The notes under the pieces were generated by a model. The model did not search any database. It was given only the letters and a program-made list of their open reading frames with translations, and had not been told where the DNA came from. Of a stretch of 64,000 nucleotides of DNA, positions 25,781 to 34,486 are shown in pieces (the stretch's first letter is position 1; the number at the start of each line of letters is the position of its first letter). A program made the translations under genes and the position numbers. This stretch comes from JASGIT01 sp047601665. Lineage in GTDB: Bacteria > Pseudomonadota > Gammaproteobacteria > Burkholderiales > Burkholderiaceae_C. The stretch is taken from positions 310,001-374,000 of the forward strand of contig JASGIT010000001.1 of the NCBI GenBank assembly GCA_047601665.1, given 5' to 3'.

Positions 25781-26472
25781 ATTCGCAAGACATGTCCATC
25801 GTCAACCTCGTGCTGCACGCCAGCTGGGTGGTGCAGCTCGTCATGCTGCTGCTGGTGGGCGTCTCGGTGGCAAGCTGGGCCGCCATCTTCCGCAAGCTGA
25901 TCGCGCTGGGCCGCGTGAAAACGCTCAACGACGAGTTCGAGCGCGACTTCTGGTCCGGCACCAGCCTCAATGACCTGTACGCCAGCGCCGCGCAGAACGC
26001 CAAGCACGCTGGCCCCATGGAACGCATCTTCGCCAGCGGAATGCGCGAATACCAGAAACTGCGCGAGCGCCATATCACCGACCCCGGCACCCTGCTCGAC
26101 GGCGCGCGCCGCGCCATGCGCGCGAGCTTCCAGCGCGAGATGGACGTGGTCGAGTCCAGCCTGTCCTTCCTCGGCTCCGTCGCGTCGGTCAGCCCTTACG
26201 TCGGCCTGTTCGGCACCGTGTGGGGCATCATGCACGCCTTCACCGGCTTCGCGGGCATGGAGCAGATCACCCTCGCCACCGTGGCCCCCGGCATCGCCGA
26301 GGCGCTGGTCGCCACCGCCATCGGCCTGTTCGCCGCCATTCCCGCCGTGATCGCCTACAACCGCTTCGCCCGCGACATCGACCGCGTGGCCACGCACCAG
26401 GAGACCTTCATCGAAGAGTTCTCCAACATCCTGCAGCGCAACCTGGGCGCCGGCTCCCCGTCGGGCCGCTGA
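25777..26472 (+). CDS. tolQ: Tol-Pal system inner-membrane protein TolQ
   Basis: A 231-residue MotA/TolQ/ExbB family protein with three membrane helices (about residues 15-40, 135-160 and 170-195) and the cytoplasmic loop with FERDFWSG. The glycine-rich SPYVGLFGTVWGIMHAF and LATVAPGIAEALVATAIGLFAAIP are family-defining; only parts are needed for the call. TolQ and TolR form the proton channel that energises TolA for outer-membrane constriction at division. The start at 25777 overlaps the ybgC stop by four bases. Confidence 0.96.
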
Positions 26473-26491
26473 CGCGAACGAGGAGACGCAC

Positions 26492-26920
26492 ATGCCCGCA
26501 ATGGCCTCGCGCACCGGCAGCCGCCGCCGCTCCATGAACGAGATCAACATGGTGCCGTTCATCGACGTGATGCTGGTGCTGCTCATCATCTTCATGGTGA
26601 CCGCGCCCATGCTCACGCCCGGCTCCATCGACGTGCCCAGCGTGGGCAAGAGCAAGAGCCAGCCCAAGGCCTTCGCCAGCGTGATCGTGGCCAAGGACGG
26701 TACGCTGCGCTTCAAGACCAAGGACGCCGAGCGCAGCATGACCACGCGCGAGATCGGCCCCGCCGCGCTGGAGTGGCAGCAGGCCCAGGCCGGCGAATCC
26801 GCCGTCATCATTGCCGCCGACAAGTCCGTGTCGTACGACACCGTGGTGAAGGCCATGGACTCGCTGCAACGCGCGGGCGTGCAGCGCGTGGGCCTGTCCG
26901 TGCGGCAGGGGAACCACTGA
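26492..26920 (+). CDS. tolR: Tol-Pal system protein TolR (ExbD family)
   Basis: A 142-residue protein with a basic N-terminus (RTGSRRRS), one membrane helix beginning NMVPFIDVMLVLLIIFMV with the proton-pathway Asp in FIDVML, and a periplasmic domain ending in the conserved MDSLQRAGVQRVGL. It pairs with TolQ. It follows tolQ by 19 bp behind an AGGAG site and precedes tolA by 25 bp. The length is like E. coli TolR (142 aa). Confidence 0.95.
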   Translation: MPAMASRTGSRRRSMNEINMVPFIDVMLVLLIIFMVTAPMLTPGSIDVPSVGKSKSQPKAFASVIVAKDGTLRFKTKDAERSMTTREIGPAALEWQQAQAGESAVIIAADKSVSYDTVVKAMDSLQRAGVQRVGLSVRQGNH

Positions 26921-26945
26921 GCGAGCTTCGCACTCCACAGCGCCC

Positions 26946-28013
26946 ATGCACGCCATCGACGACCGCGACCAGTTCGCCCCTCCCCGCCCGCCCGGGCGCC
27001 TGCGCGCCATTTCGCTGGCCGTGCTCGCGCACGCCGCGCTGCTGGCCGCGCTGACCTGGGGCGTGAAGTGGAAAAACAGCGCCGACCAGCCCGCGGTCGA
27101 GGCTGAACTATGGTCCTCCATCCCGCAGCAGGCCGCGCCGCGCTACGTGCCGCCGCCTCCAGCGCCAGAGCCTCCGCCGCCCCCCCCAGCGCCGGTACCC
27201 GTACCGCCACCCCGCCCTGCTCCGCCGCCCCCCCCTCCGCCGCCTCCGCGCCAGGCCCAGCCTGACACGCGCGACGCCGACATCGCCCTTGAGCGCCAGA
27301 AGAAAAAGCAGGAAGAAGACAAGAAGCGCCAGCAATTGCTCGACCAGCAGCAGCGCGAGAAAGAACGCAAGGAACAAGAGCGCCGCGAACAGCAGGAACA
27401 GGCCAAGAAAGACCGCCTGCTCAAGGAACAAAAGGAAAAGGCCGAGCGCGACCGGCAACAGCAGCTCCAGCAACAGAAGGAGCAGCAGCAAAAGGAACAA
27501 CAGCAAAAAGAGCAGCAGCAAAAACTCGCCGACCAGAAAAAGGCCGAGCAGGAAAAACAGAAGAAGCTCGCGGAAGACAAGCGCAAAGCCGATGCCGCGG
27601 CCGATGCCAAACGCAAGGCGGACGCTGCCGCGGATGCCAAGCGCATGGAGGAGCAGCGCCAGGCCAATCTGCGCCGTATGCAGGGGCTGGCGGGTGCGAC
27701 GGGGGGCGAAACCGCCACGGGCAACGCCCAGCGCAGTTCGGGCCCGTCCGGCAGCTATGGCGGGCGCGTGGCCGCCAAGGTCAAGCCCAACATCGTCTAC
27801 CCCGACGCCATCTCGGGTAACCCGCGTGCCGTGGTCGAAGTGCGCGCCGCGCCCGACGGCACCATCACCAGCCGCCGCATCACCCAGTCCAGCGGCAACA
27901 AGGCCTGGGACGATGCCGTGCTGCGCGCCCTCGACAAGACCGAAACCCTGCCCCGCGACGTGGATGGCCGCGTGCCCCCGCAGCTCGAAATCGGCTTCCG
28001 CCCGCAGGACTGA
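26946..28013 (+). CDS. tolA: Cell envelope protein TolA with long Lys/Gln/Glu-rich coiled coil
   Basis: A 355-residue protein. Order: short cytoplasmic N-terminus, one membrane helix (about residues 17-36), a proline-rich segment (about 60-105, runs of up to nine Pro), a long charged helix rich in K, Q and E (about 115-245), and a C-terminal TonB-like domain (about 265-355, ending RVPPQLEIGFRPQD). TolA spans the periplasm to contact Pal and TolB. The charged helix contains three perfect KEQQQ repeats. tolB and pal do not follow; a strong terminator does. Confidence 0.93.
   Translation: MHAIDDRDQFAPPRPPGRLRAISLAVLAHAALLAALTWGVKWKNSADQPAVEAELWSSIPQQAAPRYVPPPPAPEPPPPPPAPVPVPPPRPAPPPPPPPPPRQAQPDTRDADIALERQKKKQEEDKKRQQLLDQQQREKERKEQERREQQEQAKKDRLLKEQKEKAERDRQQQLQQQKEQQQKEQQQKEQQQKLADQKKAEQEKQKKLAEDKRKADAAADAKRKADAAADAKRMEEQRQANLRRMQGLAGATGGETATGNAQRSSGPSGSYGGRVAAKVKPNIVYPDAISGNPRAVVEVRAAPDGTITSRRITQSSGNKAWDDAVLRALDKTETLPRDVDGRVPPQLEIGFRPQD
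27477..27524 (+). repeat. In-frame 15-bp tandem repeat inside tolA (KEQQQ x3)
   Basis: Three 15-base units (27477, 27492 and 27507) encode KEQQQ each time, with only synonymous base changes, followed by a further K. Repeats of this kind can change length by slippage and so alter the length of the TolA helix. Confidence 0.75.
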
Positions 28014-28047
28014 AAAACACAAAAGGCCCGTACGGGCCTTTTGTTTT
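28014..28047. terminator. Bidirectional intrinsic terminator after tolA
   Basis: A self-complementary run, ACAAAAGGCCCG / CGGGCCTTTTGT (28019-28044), with A-tract on the left and T-tract on the right. It starts one base after the tolA stop and lies 18 bp before the stop of the opposing MFS gene, so it can end transcripts from both sides. Confidence 0.9.
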
Positions 28048-28064
28048 GCGGTGCACCGGGAAAA

Positions 28065-29378
28065 TCAGCGCTGCTCGATACGCCGGTTGATGCTCAAGGC
28101 CCCCAGCGTGCACGCCACCCCCGAAAGCAGGTACAGCGACACGGCCACCAGCCCGTAGCGCGACGACAGCCCCAGCGCCACCACAGGCGCAAACGCCGCG
28201 CCGATCAGCCAGGCGATGTCCGCCGACAGGGCCGCCCCCGTGTAGCGGTACTTGGCCGAGAAGTTGGATGTCACCGTGCCCGAAGCCTGTCCATACGACA
28301 GCCCCAGCAGCACGAAACCCACCAGCAGGAACATGGTGTTGCCCACCGGCCCCGAACCCAGCAGCCACGGCACGGTCAGGCTGAACACGCCGATCAGGCC
28401 CGCCATCGCGCCGAGCAGGTTGCGCTTGCCCAGCCGGTCGGCCAGCCAGCCCGACACCATCACGCCGCCAGCAGCCAGGAAGGCGCCCACGATCTGCACA
28501 CCCAGCACCTGGGTGATCGGCTCGTCGGAGTACATGGAGATCCACGACAGCGGGAAAACCGTGACCAGGTGGAACAGCGCAAAGCTCGCCAGCGAGGCAA
28601 ATGCGCCCAGGAACACGTTGTAGCCCTGGTCGGTCAGCACCTTGCTCACGCTCACGGGCTGCAGTTCCATGTCTTGCAATTTTTCGGTGTAGGAATCACC
28701 CACCACCAGGCGCAGCCGCGCGAACAGCGCCACCACGTTGATGGCGAACGCCACGAAGAACGGATAGCGCCAGCCCCAGTCCAGGAACTCCTCCCCGCTC
28801 AGGCTGCTGTACAGGTAGGCGAACAGGCTGGCCGCCAGCACGAAGCCCACAGGCGCGCCCAATTGGCCGATCATCGAATACCAGCCCCTGCGCTCGGGCG
28901 GCGCCGACAAGGCCAGCAGCGATGGCAACCCATCCCAGGTGCCGCCCAATGCCAGGCCCTGGCCGAAGCGCAGCAGCACCATGATCACGATGGCGGCGGT
29001 GCCGATCGAGTAATAGCTGGGCAGGAACGACATGCCCGCCGTGCAGGCCCCGAGCAGGAACAGCGACAGCGTGAGCTTGGTGGCCCGCCCCCAGCGCCGC
29101 TGCACGGCCATCGAAATGGCGGTGCCGATGGGCCGCGCGATGAAGGCGACGGCCAGCATGGCGAAGGAAGCCAGCGTGCCGTCGAGCCGCGAGAGGAAGG
29201 GAAACAGGTGGGCCGGGAAGACCAGCACGCAGGCGATGCCGAACACGAAGAAGTCAAAGTATTCGGAAGACCGCCCGATGATCACCCCCACGGCGATTTC
29301 ACTGGGCGTCGCCTCTTCGTGCGGCCCCTCGTCTGAATGGCCTGGCACCGGCAGTGCCATGGATCCGTGGACGTTCAT
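28065..29378 (-). CDS. MFS transporter, metabolite:H+ symporter (MHS) type
   Basis: A 437-residue MFS protein with twelve predicted helices and the MHS hallmark GRSSEYFDFFVFGIA at the first helix, followed by FIARPIGTA and the loop GGTWDGLPSLL. MHS members import osmolytes or organic acids such as betaine, citrate or ketoglutarate. The ATG at 29378 has AGGAG eight bases upstream; an upstream in-frame GTG is less likely. The gene stands alone between the tol operon and the cyo operon and is transcribed leftward. Its substrate is not predictable. Confidence 0.88.
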   Translation of the reverse strand: MNVHGSMALPVPGHSDEGPHEEATPSEIAVGVIIGRSSEYFDFFVFGIACVLVFPAHLFPFLSRLDGTLASFAMLAVAFIARPIGTAISMAVQRRWGRATKLTLSLFLLGACTAGMSFLPSYYSIGTAAIVIMVLLRFGQGLALGGTWDGLPSLLALSAPPERRGWYSMIGQLGAPVGFVLAASLFAYLYSSLSGEEFLDWGWRYPFFVAFAINVVALFARLRLVVGDSYTEKLQDMELQPVSVSKVLTDQGYNVFLGAFASLASFALFHLVTVFPLSWISMYSDEPITQVLGVQIVGAFLAAGGVMVSGWLADRLGKRNLLGAMAGLIGVFSLTVPWLLGSGPVGNTMFLLVGFVLLGLSYGQASGTVTSNFSAKYRYTGAALSADIAWLIGAAFAPVVALGLSSRYGLVAVSLYLLSGVACTLGALSINRRIEQR

Positions 29379-29476
29379 CGTTATTGCTCCTTGCTTGCAA
29401 ACGTAAGTGACCATGTTCTACACCCTAAACAGCCCCCACGGCAACCGCACTTTCACTATTTAGGTAGCTGCCCCCC

Positions 29477-29520
29477 CTGGACAAAATGTCCCACCAACGG
29501 GGGGACTGGGCGTATACATT
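29477..29520 (+). promoter_or_regulatory. Candidate control site upstream of the cyo operon
   Basis: The 231-bp divergent gap between the MHS gene and cyoA contains a small dyad, GGACA-AAA-TGTCC (29479-29491), and a TATACAT element (29513-29519) that could serve as a -10 box for cyoA. No convincing -35 box or FNR half-sites were seen. Evidence is weak and only from symmetry. Confidence 0.22.
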
Positions 29521-29609
29521 CAGCACGTTCCGTCATTCGCGTTTACACCCAGTAGGCTCCGCGCAAACCGTGCAGGGCCTGCTCAACGCTCTTTTGTCGC
29601 GCCCATAGC

Positions 29610-30614
29610 ATGATGAAAACCCAAAAACCTCGCGGGCCTGCCTGGCTTGCCCTGGCTGGCCTCGTGGCCGGGCTTGTTGGCTGTAGCAAGGCCGTCGTTC
29701 TCAACCCGGCGGGCGACGTTGCCGCGCAGCAAGGCCAGATGGTCATCACGGCCACGCTGCTGATGCTCATCGTCATCGTGCCGGTGATCTTGCTCACGCT
29801 GTTCTTCGCCTGGAAGTACCGCCAGGGCAACAACGCCGAGTACGAACCCGAATGGCACCACTCCACCACATTGGAACTGGTGATCTGGACGATTCCCCTT
29901 TTCATCATCATCGCGCTGGGCGCGCTGACCTGGATCGGCACGCACAAGCTCGACCCGTACCGCCCGCTCGACCGCATCGACGCCACCCACCAGACGATGC
30001 TGGACGCCACGCCGCTCGAAGTGCAAGTGGTGGCACTGGACTGGAAGTGGCTGTTCTTCTACCCCGAGCAAGGCATCGCCACCGTGAACGAGCTGGCCGC
30101 GCCGGTGGATCGGCCCGTCCTGTTCAAGCTCACCGCCAGCTCGACCATGAACGCCTTCTACGTGCCCGACCTGGCCGGCATGATCTACGCCATGCCCGGT
30201 ATGCAGACCGAGCTGAATGCCGTCATCAACAAACCTGGCGTGTACCGGGGCATGGCCTCGCACTACAGCGGCCTGGGCTTTGCGGGCATGACGTTCAAGT
30301 TCCACGGCCTGTCCACCGCGGATTTCAACCAGTGGGTGCAGCAGGCCAAGGCCGGCGGCAAGACGCTCGACAAGGCCACCTACCTGCAATTGGCCAAGCC
30401 CAGCGAGCGCGACCCGGTGCAACGCTTTGCCAGCGTGGAGCCGGGCCTGTACAACAAGGTGCTGGAGCGCTGCGTGGAAGACGGCAAGGTGTGCATGCAC
30501 CAGCAGATGGCGATGGACGCGCAGCGCCAGGCCACCGCTCGCGACGTATGCACCGTCGGCAACGCGCGGCAGATCGTCGCCGCGCTGGAATCCTCCCAAA
30601 AAGCCCCCCAGTGA
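29610..30614 (+). CDS. cyoA: Cytochrome o ubiquinol oxidase subunit II
   Basis: A 334-residue lipoprotein: the signal peptide ends LVGC, giving lipid-modified Cys25. Two membrane helices follow (about residues 45-68 and 90-110), then a periplasmic cupredoxin-like domain with EVQVVALDWKWLFFYPEQ and the CyoA-type C-terminal domain. The CuA ligands of cytochrome c oxidases are absent (MIYAMPGMQTEL in their place), which marks it as a quinol oxidase subunit. First gene of cyoABCD. Confidence 0.95.
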   Translation: MMKTQKPRGPAWLALAGLVAGLVGCSKAVVLNPAGDVAAQQGQMVITATLLMLIVIVPVILLTLFFAWKYRQGNNAEYEPEWHHSTTLELVIWTIPLFIIIALGALTWIGTHKLDPYRPLDRIDATHQTMLDATPLEVQVVALDWKWLFFYPEQGIATVNELAAPVDRPVLFKLTASSTMNAFYVPDLAGMIYAMPGMQTELNAVINKPGVYRGMASHYSGLGFAGMTFKFHGLSTADFNQWVQQAKAGGKTLDKATYLQLAKPSERDPVQRFASVEPGLYNKVLERCVEDGKVCMHQQMAMDAQRQATARDVCTVGNARQIVAALESSQKAPQ

Positions 30615-30635
30615 ACCCGAGCCGAGAGATCCGAT

Positions 30636-32651
30636 ATGTCTGAACCAACCACCCCGGCAGCAGCACCGGCGCACTGGCTCCTGGGCCGCATCACCTGGGA
30701 TTCCATCCCGATGGCGCACGAACCCATCGTGCTCTACACCTTCCTCGCCGTGGTGCTGGGCGGCATCGTGGTGCTGGCCGGCATCACCAAGTTCCGCCTC
30801 TGGGGCCCGCTGTGGCGCGACTGGCTCTGCAGCATCGACCACAAGAAGATCGGCATCATGTACATCATCCTGGGCATCGTGATGCTGCTGCGCGGCTTCT
30901 CCGACGCCATCATGATGCGCCTGCAGCAGGCCGTGGCCTTCGGCGACAACATGGGCTACCTGCCGCCGCACCACTACGACCAGATCTTCACGGCCCACGG
31001 CGTGATCATGATCTTCTTCGTGGCGATGCCGCTGGTCACCGGGCTGATGAACTACCTCATCCCGCTGCAGATCGGCGCGCGCGACGTGGCCTTCCCGTTC
31101 CTCAACAACTTCAGCTTCTGGATGACCACCGGCGGCGCGGTGCTGGTGATGATCTCGCTGTTCCTCGGCGAGTTCTCCACCTCGGGCTGGCTGGCGCTGT
31201 CCAACCTGGGAGCGCAGCCGCCGGGCGTGGGGCTGGACTACTACATCTGGGCCTTGCAGGTTGCGGGCGTGGGCACCACGCTGTCGGGCATCAACCTGAT
31301 CGTGACCATCATCAAGATGCGCGCGCCGGGCATGAACCTGATGAAGATGCCCGTGTTCGTGTGGACCTCGCTGTGCACCAACGCGCTGATCGTGGCCTCG
31401 TTCCCCATCCTGACCGCAGCGCTGGTGCTGATGAGCCTGGACCGCTACGTGGGCACCAACTTCTTCACGAACGACCTGGGCGGCAACCCCATGCTGTACG
31501 TGAACCTGATCTGGATCTGGGGCCACCCCGAGGTCTACATCCTGGTGCTGCCTGCGTTCGGCGTGTTCTCCGAAGTGGTGGCCACCTTCAGCGGCAAGCG
31601 CCTGTTCGGCTATACCTCGATGGTGTACGCCACGGTGTGTATCACCATCCTGTCGTGGCTGGTGTGGCTGCACCACTTCTTCACGATGGGCTCGGGCGCC
31701 AGCGTGAACACGTTCTTCGGCATCACCACCATGATCATCTCGATCCCAACCGGGGCCAAGATCTTCAACTGGCTGTTCACCATGTACAAGGGCCGCATCC
31801 GCTTCACCGTGCCCATGCTGTGGACGGTGGGCTTCATGGTCACCTTCGCCATCGGCGGCATGACCGGCGTGCTGCTGGCCGTGCCCCCGGCCGACTTCGT
31901 GCTGCACAACAGCCTGTTCCTGATCGCGCACTTCCACAACGTGATCATCGGCGGCGTGGTGTTCGCCATGTTCGCGGGCATCAACTACTGGTTCCCCAAG
32001 GCGTTCGGCTACCGGCTCGACGAGTTCTGGGGCAAGTGCTCGTTCTGGTTCTGGCTGGTGGGCTTCTGGGTGGCGTTCACGCCGCTGTACATCCTGGGCC
32101 TGATGGGCGTGACGCGCCGCGCCAACCACTTCGAAGATCCTTCGCTGCAGATCTGGTTCGTCATCGCCGCCTGCGGCGCGGGTCTGGTGGCCCTGGGCAT
32201 TGGCAGCTTCCTGATCCAATTGATCGTCAGCTTCCTCAAGCGCGACCAGTTGCGCGACACCACGGGCGACCCCTGGAATGGCCGCACGCTGGAGTGGTCC
32301 ACCTCGTCGCCCCCGCCCAACTACAACTTTGCCTTCACGCCCGTGGTGCACGACATCGACGCCTGGTGGGACATGAAGAAGTACGGCTACCAACGCCCTC
32401 AGGGTGGCTTCGAGCCCATCCACATGCCTGCCAACACGGGCGCCGGGGTGGTCATCGCGGGCTTCTCCTCGGTGTTCGGCTTCGCCATGATCTGGCACAT
32501 GTGGCCGCTGGCTGCCGCTTCGTTCCTGGCGACGGTGCTGGCTTCGATCATCCACACCTTCAACTACAAGCGCGACTTCTACATCCCGGCGGCCTACGTC
32601 GCCACCACCGAAGCCACCCGCACCCAGCAGCTTGCAGCAGCCCATGTCTAA
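30636..32651 (+). CDS. cyoB: Cytochrome o ubiquinol oxidase subunit I
   Basis: A 671-residue haem-copper oxidase with about fifteen helices. Key parts are HGVIMIFFVAMP (haem ligand His), IWGHPEVYILVLPAFG (CuB His and the cross-linked Tyr) and HFHNVIIGG (haem ligands). It carries the low-spin haem, high-spin haem and CuB centre that reduce oxygen to water while pumping protons. It follows cyoA by 21 bp and overlaps cyoC by eight bases. Confidence 0.97.
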   Translation: MSEPTTPAAAPAHWLLGRITWDSIPMAHEPIVLYTFLAVVLGGIVVLAGITKFRLWGPLWRDWLCSIDHKKIGIMYIILGIVMLLRGFSDAIMMRLQQAVAFGDNMGYLPPHHYDQIFTAHGVIMIFFVAMPLVTGLMNYLIPLQIGARDVAFPFLNNFSFWMTTGGAVLVMISLFLGEFSTSGWLALSNLGAQPPGVGLDYYIWALQVAGVGTTLSGINLIVTIIKMRAPGMNLMKMPVFVWTSLCTNALIVASFPILTAALVLMSLDRYVGTNFFTNDLGGNPMLYVNLIWIWGHPEVYILVLPAFGVFSEVVATFSGKRLFGYTSMVYATVCITILSWLVWLHHFFTMGSGASVNTFFGITTMIISIPTGAKIFNWLFTMYKGRIRFTVPMLWTVGFMVTFAIGGMTGVLLAVPPADFVLHNSLFLIAHFHNVIIGGVVFAMFAGINYWFPKAFGYRLDEFWGKCSFWFWLVGFWVAFTPLYILGLMGVTRRANHFEDPSLQIWFVIAACGAGLVALGIGSFLIQLIVSFLKRDQLRDTTGDPWNGRTLEWSTSSPPPNYNFAFTPVVHDIDAWWDMKKYGYQRPQGGFEPIHMPANTGAGVVIAGFSSVFGFAMIWHMWPLAAASFLATVLASIIHTFNYKRDFYIPAAYVATTEATRTQQLAAAHV

Positions 32652-33276
32652 CGCACACATCCACGCCGGCGGCGCTGCCGCCCTGCCCGCACGCGAGTAC
32701 CACCTCGCGCACGATCCGCACCCGGAGAACGGCACCGCCCTGGGCTTCTGGCTCTACCTGATGAGCGACTGCCTCATCTTCGCGTCGCTGTTCGCCACCT
32801 TCGGCGTGCTGGGCCGCAGCTATGCGGGCGGCCCCACGGGCGCCGAGCTGTTCGACCTGCCGCTGGTGGCCGTGAACACGGCCTTCCTGCTGCTGTCGTC
32901 CATCACCTTCGGCTTTGCCATGCTGCAAAAGCAGCAGAACAAGGTGGGGGGCACGCTGGCCTGGCTGGCCATCACGGCCCTGTTCGGCCTGGGCTTCCTG
33001 AGCCTGGAGCTGTACGAATTCCACCACCTCATCCACGAAGGCGCGGGGCCGTGGCGCAGCGCCTTCCTGTCGTCCTTCTTCACGCTGGTGGCCACCCACG
33101 GCCTGCACGTGACCTTTGGCCTGATCTGGCTCGTTGTGCTGATGATCCAGATCAGCAAGCACGGCCTGATCCATGAAAACAAGCGCCGCCTGATGTGCCT
33201 GTCGATGTTCTGGCACTTTCTGGACGTGGTCTGGATCGGCGTGTTCACCTTCGTGTACCTGATGGGGGTGCTGTAA
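32644..33276 (+). CDS. cyoC: Cytochrome o ubiquinol oxidase subunit III
   Basis: A 210-residue membrane protein with five helices, the CyoC form of subunit III. The stretches LGFWLYLMSDCLIFASLFA and VATHGLHVTFGLIWL are diagnostic. The ATG at 32644 lies inside the end of cyoB; a slightly earlier start is possible but unneeded. It stabilises the oxidase core and has no redox centre. Confidence 0.95.
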   Translation: MSNAHIHAGGAAALPAREYHLAHDPHPENGTALGFWLYLMSDCLIFASLFATFGVLGRSYAGGPTGAELFDLPLVAVNTAFLLLSSITFGFAMLQKQQNKVGGTLAWLAITALFGLGFLSLELYEFHHLIHEGAGPWRSAFLSSFFTLVATHGLHVTFGLIWLVVLMIQISKHGLIHENKRRLMCLSMFWHFLDVVWIGVFTFVYLMGVL

Positions 33277-33278
33277 AA

Positions 33279-33713
33279 ATGAGCGCACAACTCGCACACA
33301 ACTCGCACGGCCACGACGACCACGGCCATGGCCACCATGACCACGACGTCGGTCCGCACAGCAGCTTTTCGGGCTACATGGTGGGCTTCGTGCTGTCCAT
33401 CATCCTCACGGCCATTCCGTTCTGGCTGGTCATGAACAAGGTGATTGCCGACCGCACCACCGCCGTGCTGGTGCTCGGCGCGTTTGCCGTGGTGCAGATC
33501 CTGGTGCACATGGTCTGCTTCCTGCACATGAACGGCAAGCTCGAGGGCGGCTGGACCATGTTGTCCACCCTCTTCTCGGTGATCTTCGTCGCCATCGTCA
33601 TCTCGGGCACGCTCTGGGTCATGTTCCACATGAACGCCAACATGATGCCCGGCCACGACGAAAGGCCCACAGGCGTGCCGATGCCGTCCGGCGAACCCAC
33701 CATGACGCCTTGA
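33279..33713 (+). CDS. cyoD: Cytochrome o ubiquinol oxidase subunit IV
   Basis: A 144-residue protein, a little longer than E. coli CyoD (109 aa) because of a His/Asp-rich N-terminus (HGHDDHGHGHHDHD) and a polar C-terminal tail. Three membrane helices occupy about residues 35-115. The His-rich tail could bind metal ions such as copper, which is only a suggestion. It follows cyoC by two bases, and its stop overlaps the TTG proposed to start the SURF1 gene. Confidence 0.92.
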   Translation: MSAQLAHNSHGHDDHGHGHHDHDVGPHSSFSGYMVGFVLSIILTAIPFWLVMNKVIADRTTAVLVLGAFAVVQILVHMVCFLHMNGKLEGGWTMLSTLFSVIFVAIVISGTLWVMFHMNANMMPGHDERPTGVPMPSGEPTMTP

Positions 33714-34486
33714 CGCTGGCCCACAACGCGGGCGCTGCCACCAAGCGCCCGCGCTCTCCCTTCACTCTGGCGGTGCTCGCTTGCGCGGGCATCGCCTTGT
33801 TTTTGGGCTTCATGGCGCTGGGCACCTGGCAGATGCAGCGCCGGGCCTGGAAGCTCGATTTGATCGCGCGCGTGGAGCAGCGCCTGCACGCCGCTCCCTC
33901 CGCCCTGCCCCCGCCCGCCGAATGGCCGCGCGTGGATGCCGCGGGCTACGAATACCGCAGCGTGCGCGTGCAAGGCCGCTGGCTGGCCGACAAGACCGTG
34001 CTGACCCAGGCCAGCACCGATCTGGGCTCGGGCTTCTGGGTGCTGACCCCGCTGCAAACTGCCGATGGCACGCAGGTGCTGATCAACCGCGGCTTCGTGC
34101 CGCAGCGCGCAGCCTGGCCGCCCTCCTCCGATACCGCCCAGATCGTGGGCCTGCTGCGCATGAGCGAGCCGGGCGGCGGCTTTCTGCGCCACAACGACCC
34201 CGCGCAGCAGCGCTGGTATTCGCGCGACGTGGCCGCGATCGCACAGGCACAGGGCCTGGCGCGGGCCGCGCCGTTTTTCGTCGATGCGGGCATTCCTGGC
34301 TCCCAACCGGTTGCCTTGCCGGAAAACACCGCATCCCAAGGCCCTTGGCCTCGTCCTGGCCTGACGATCGTGCGCTTTCCCAACAGCCATTTGGTCTACG
34401 CGCTGACGTGGTACGGGCTGGCGCTGCTCACCGTCGTGGCGGGCTGGCTAGTGGCGCGGCATGAACGCCGGCTGCGGCAGGCATGA
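33710..34486 (+). CDS. SURF1-family oxidase assembly protein
   Basis: A 258-residue protein with helices at both ends (about residues 18-40 and 232-252) and the SURF1 core motifs LGTWQMQRRAWK, VLINRGFVP and YALTWYGLAL. SURF1 proteins help haem insertion into haem-copper oxidases. The start is a TTG overlapping the cyoD stop because no suitable ATG exists upstream of the first helix. The gene lies between cyoD and the sensor kinase and overlaps both. Confidence 0.87.
   Translation: MTLAHNAGAATKRPRSPFTLAVLACAGIALFLGFMALGTWQMQRRAWKLDLIARVEQRLHAAPSALPPPAEWPRVDAAGYEYRSVRVQGRWLADKTVLTQASTDLGSGFWVLTPLQTADGTQVLINRGFVPQRAAWPPSSDTAQIVGLLRMSEPGGGFLRHNDPAQQRWYSRDVAAIAQAQGLARAAPFFVDAGIPGSQPVALPENTASQGPWPRPGLTIVRFPNSHLVYALTWYGLALLTVVAGWLVARHERRLRQA

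Noticed and set aside
27140..27270. Possible frameshift or low-complexity error in the proline-rich part of tolA
   Set aside because: Runs of C and G could hide sequencing errors, but the frame stays open across the segment and joins a proper membrane helix to a proper C-terminal domain.
29583..32735. A 1050-residue open frame antisense to cyoA and cyoB
   Set aside because: High GC content removes stop codons on the opposite strand. The translation is rich in His, Gln, Gly and Arg with no motifs, and the cyo genes on the plus strand are certain.
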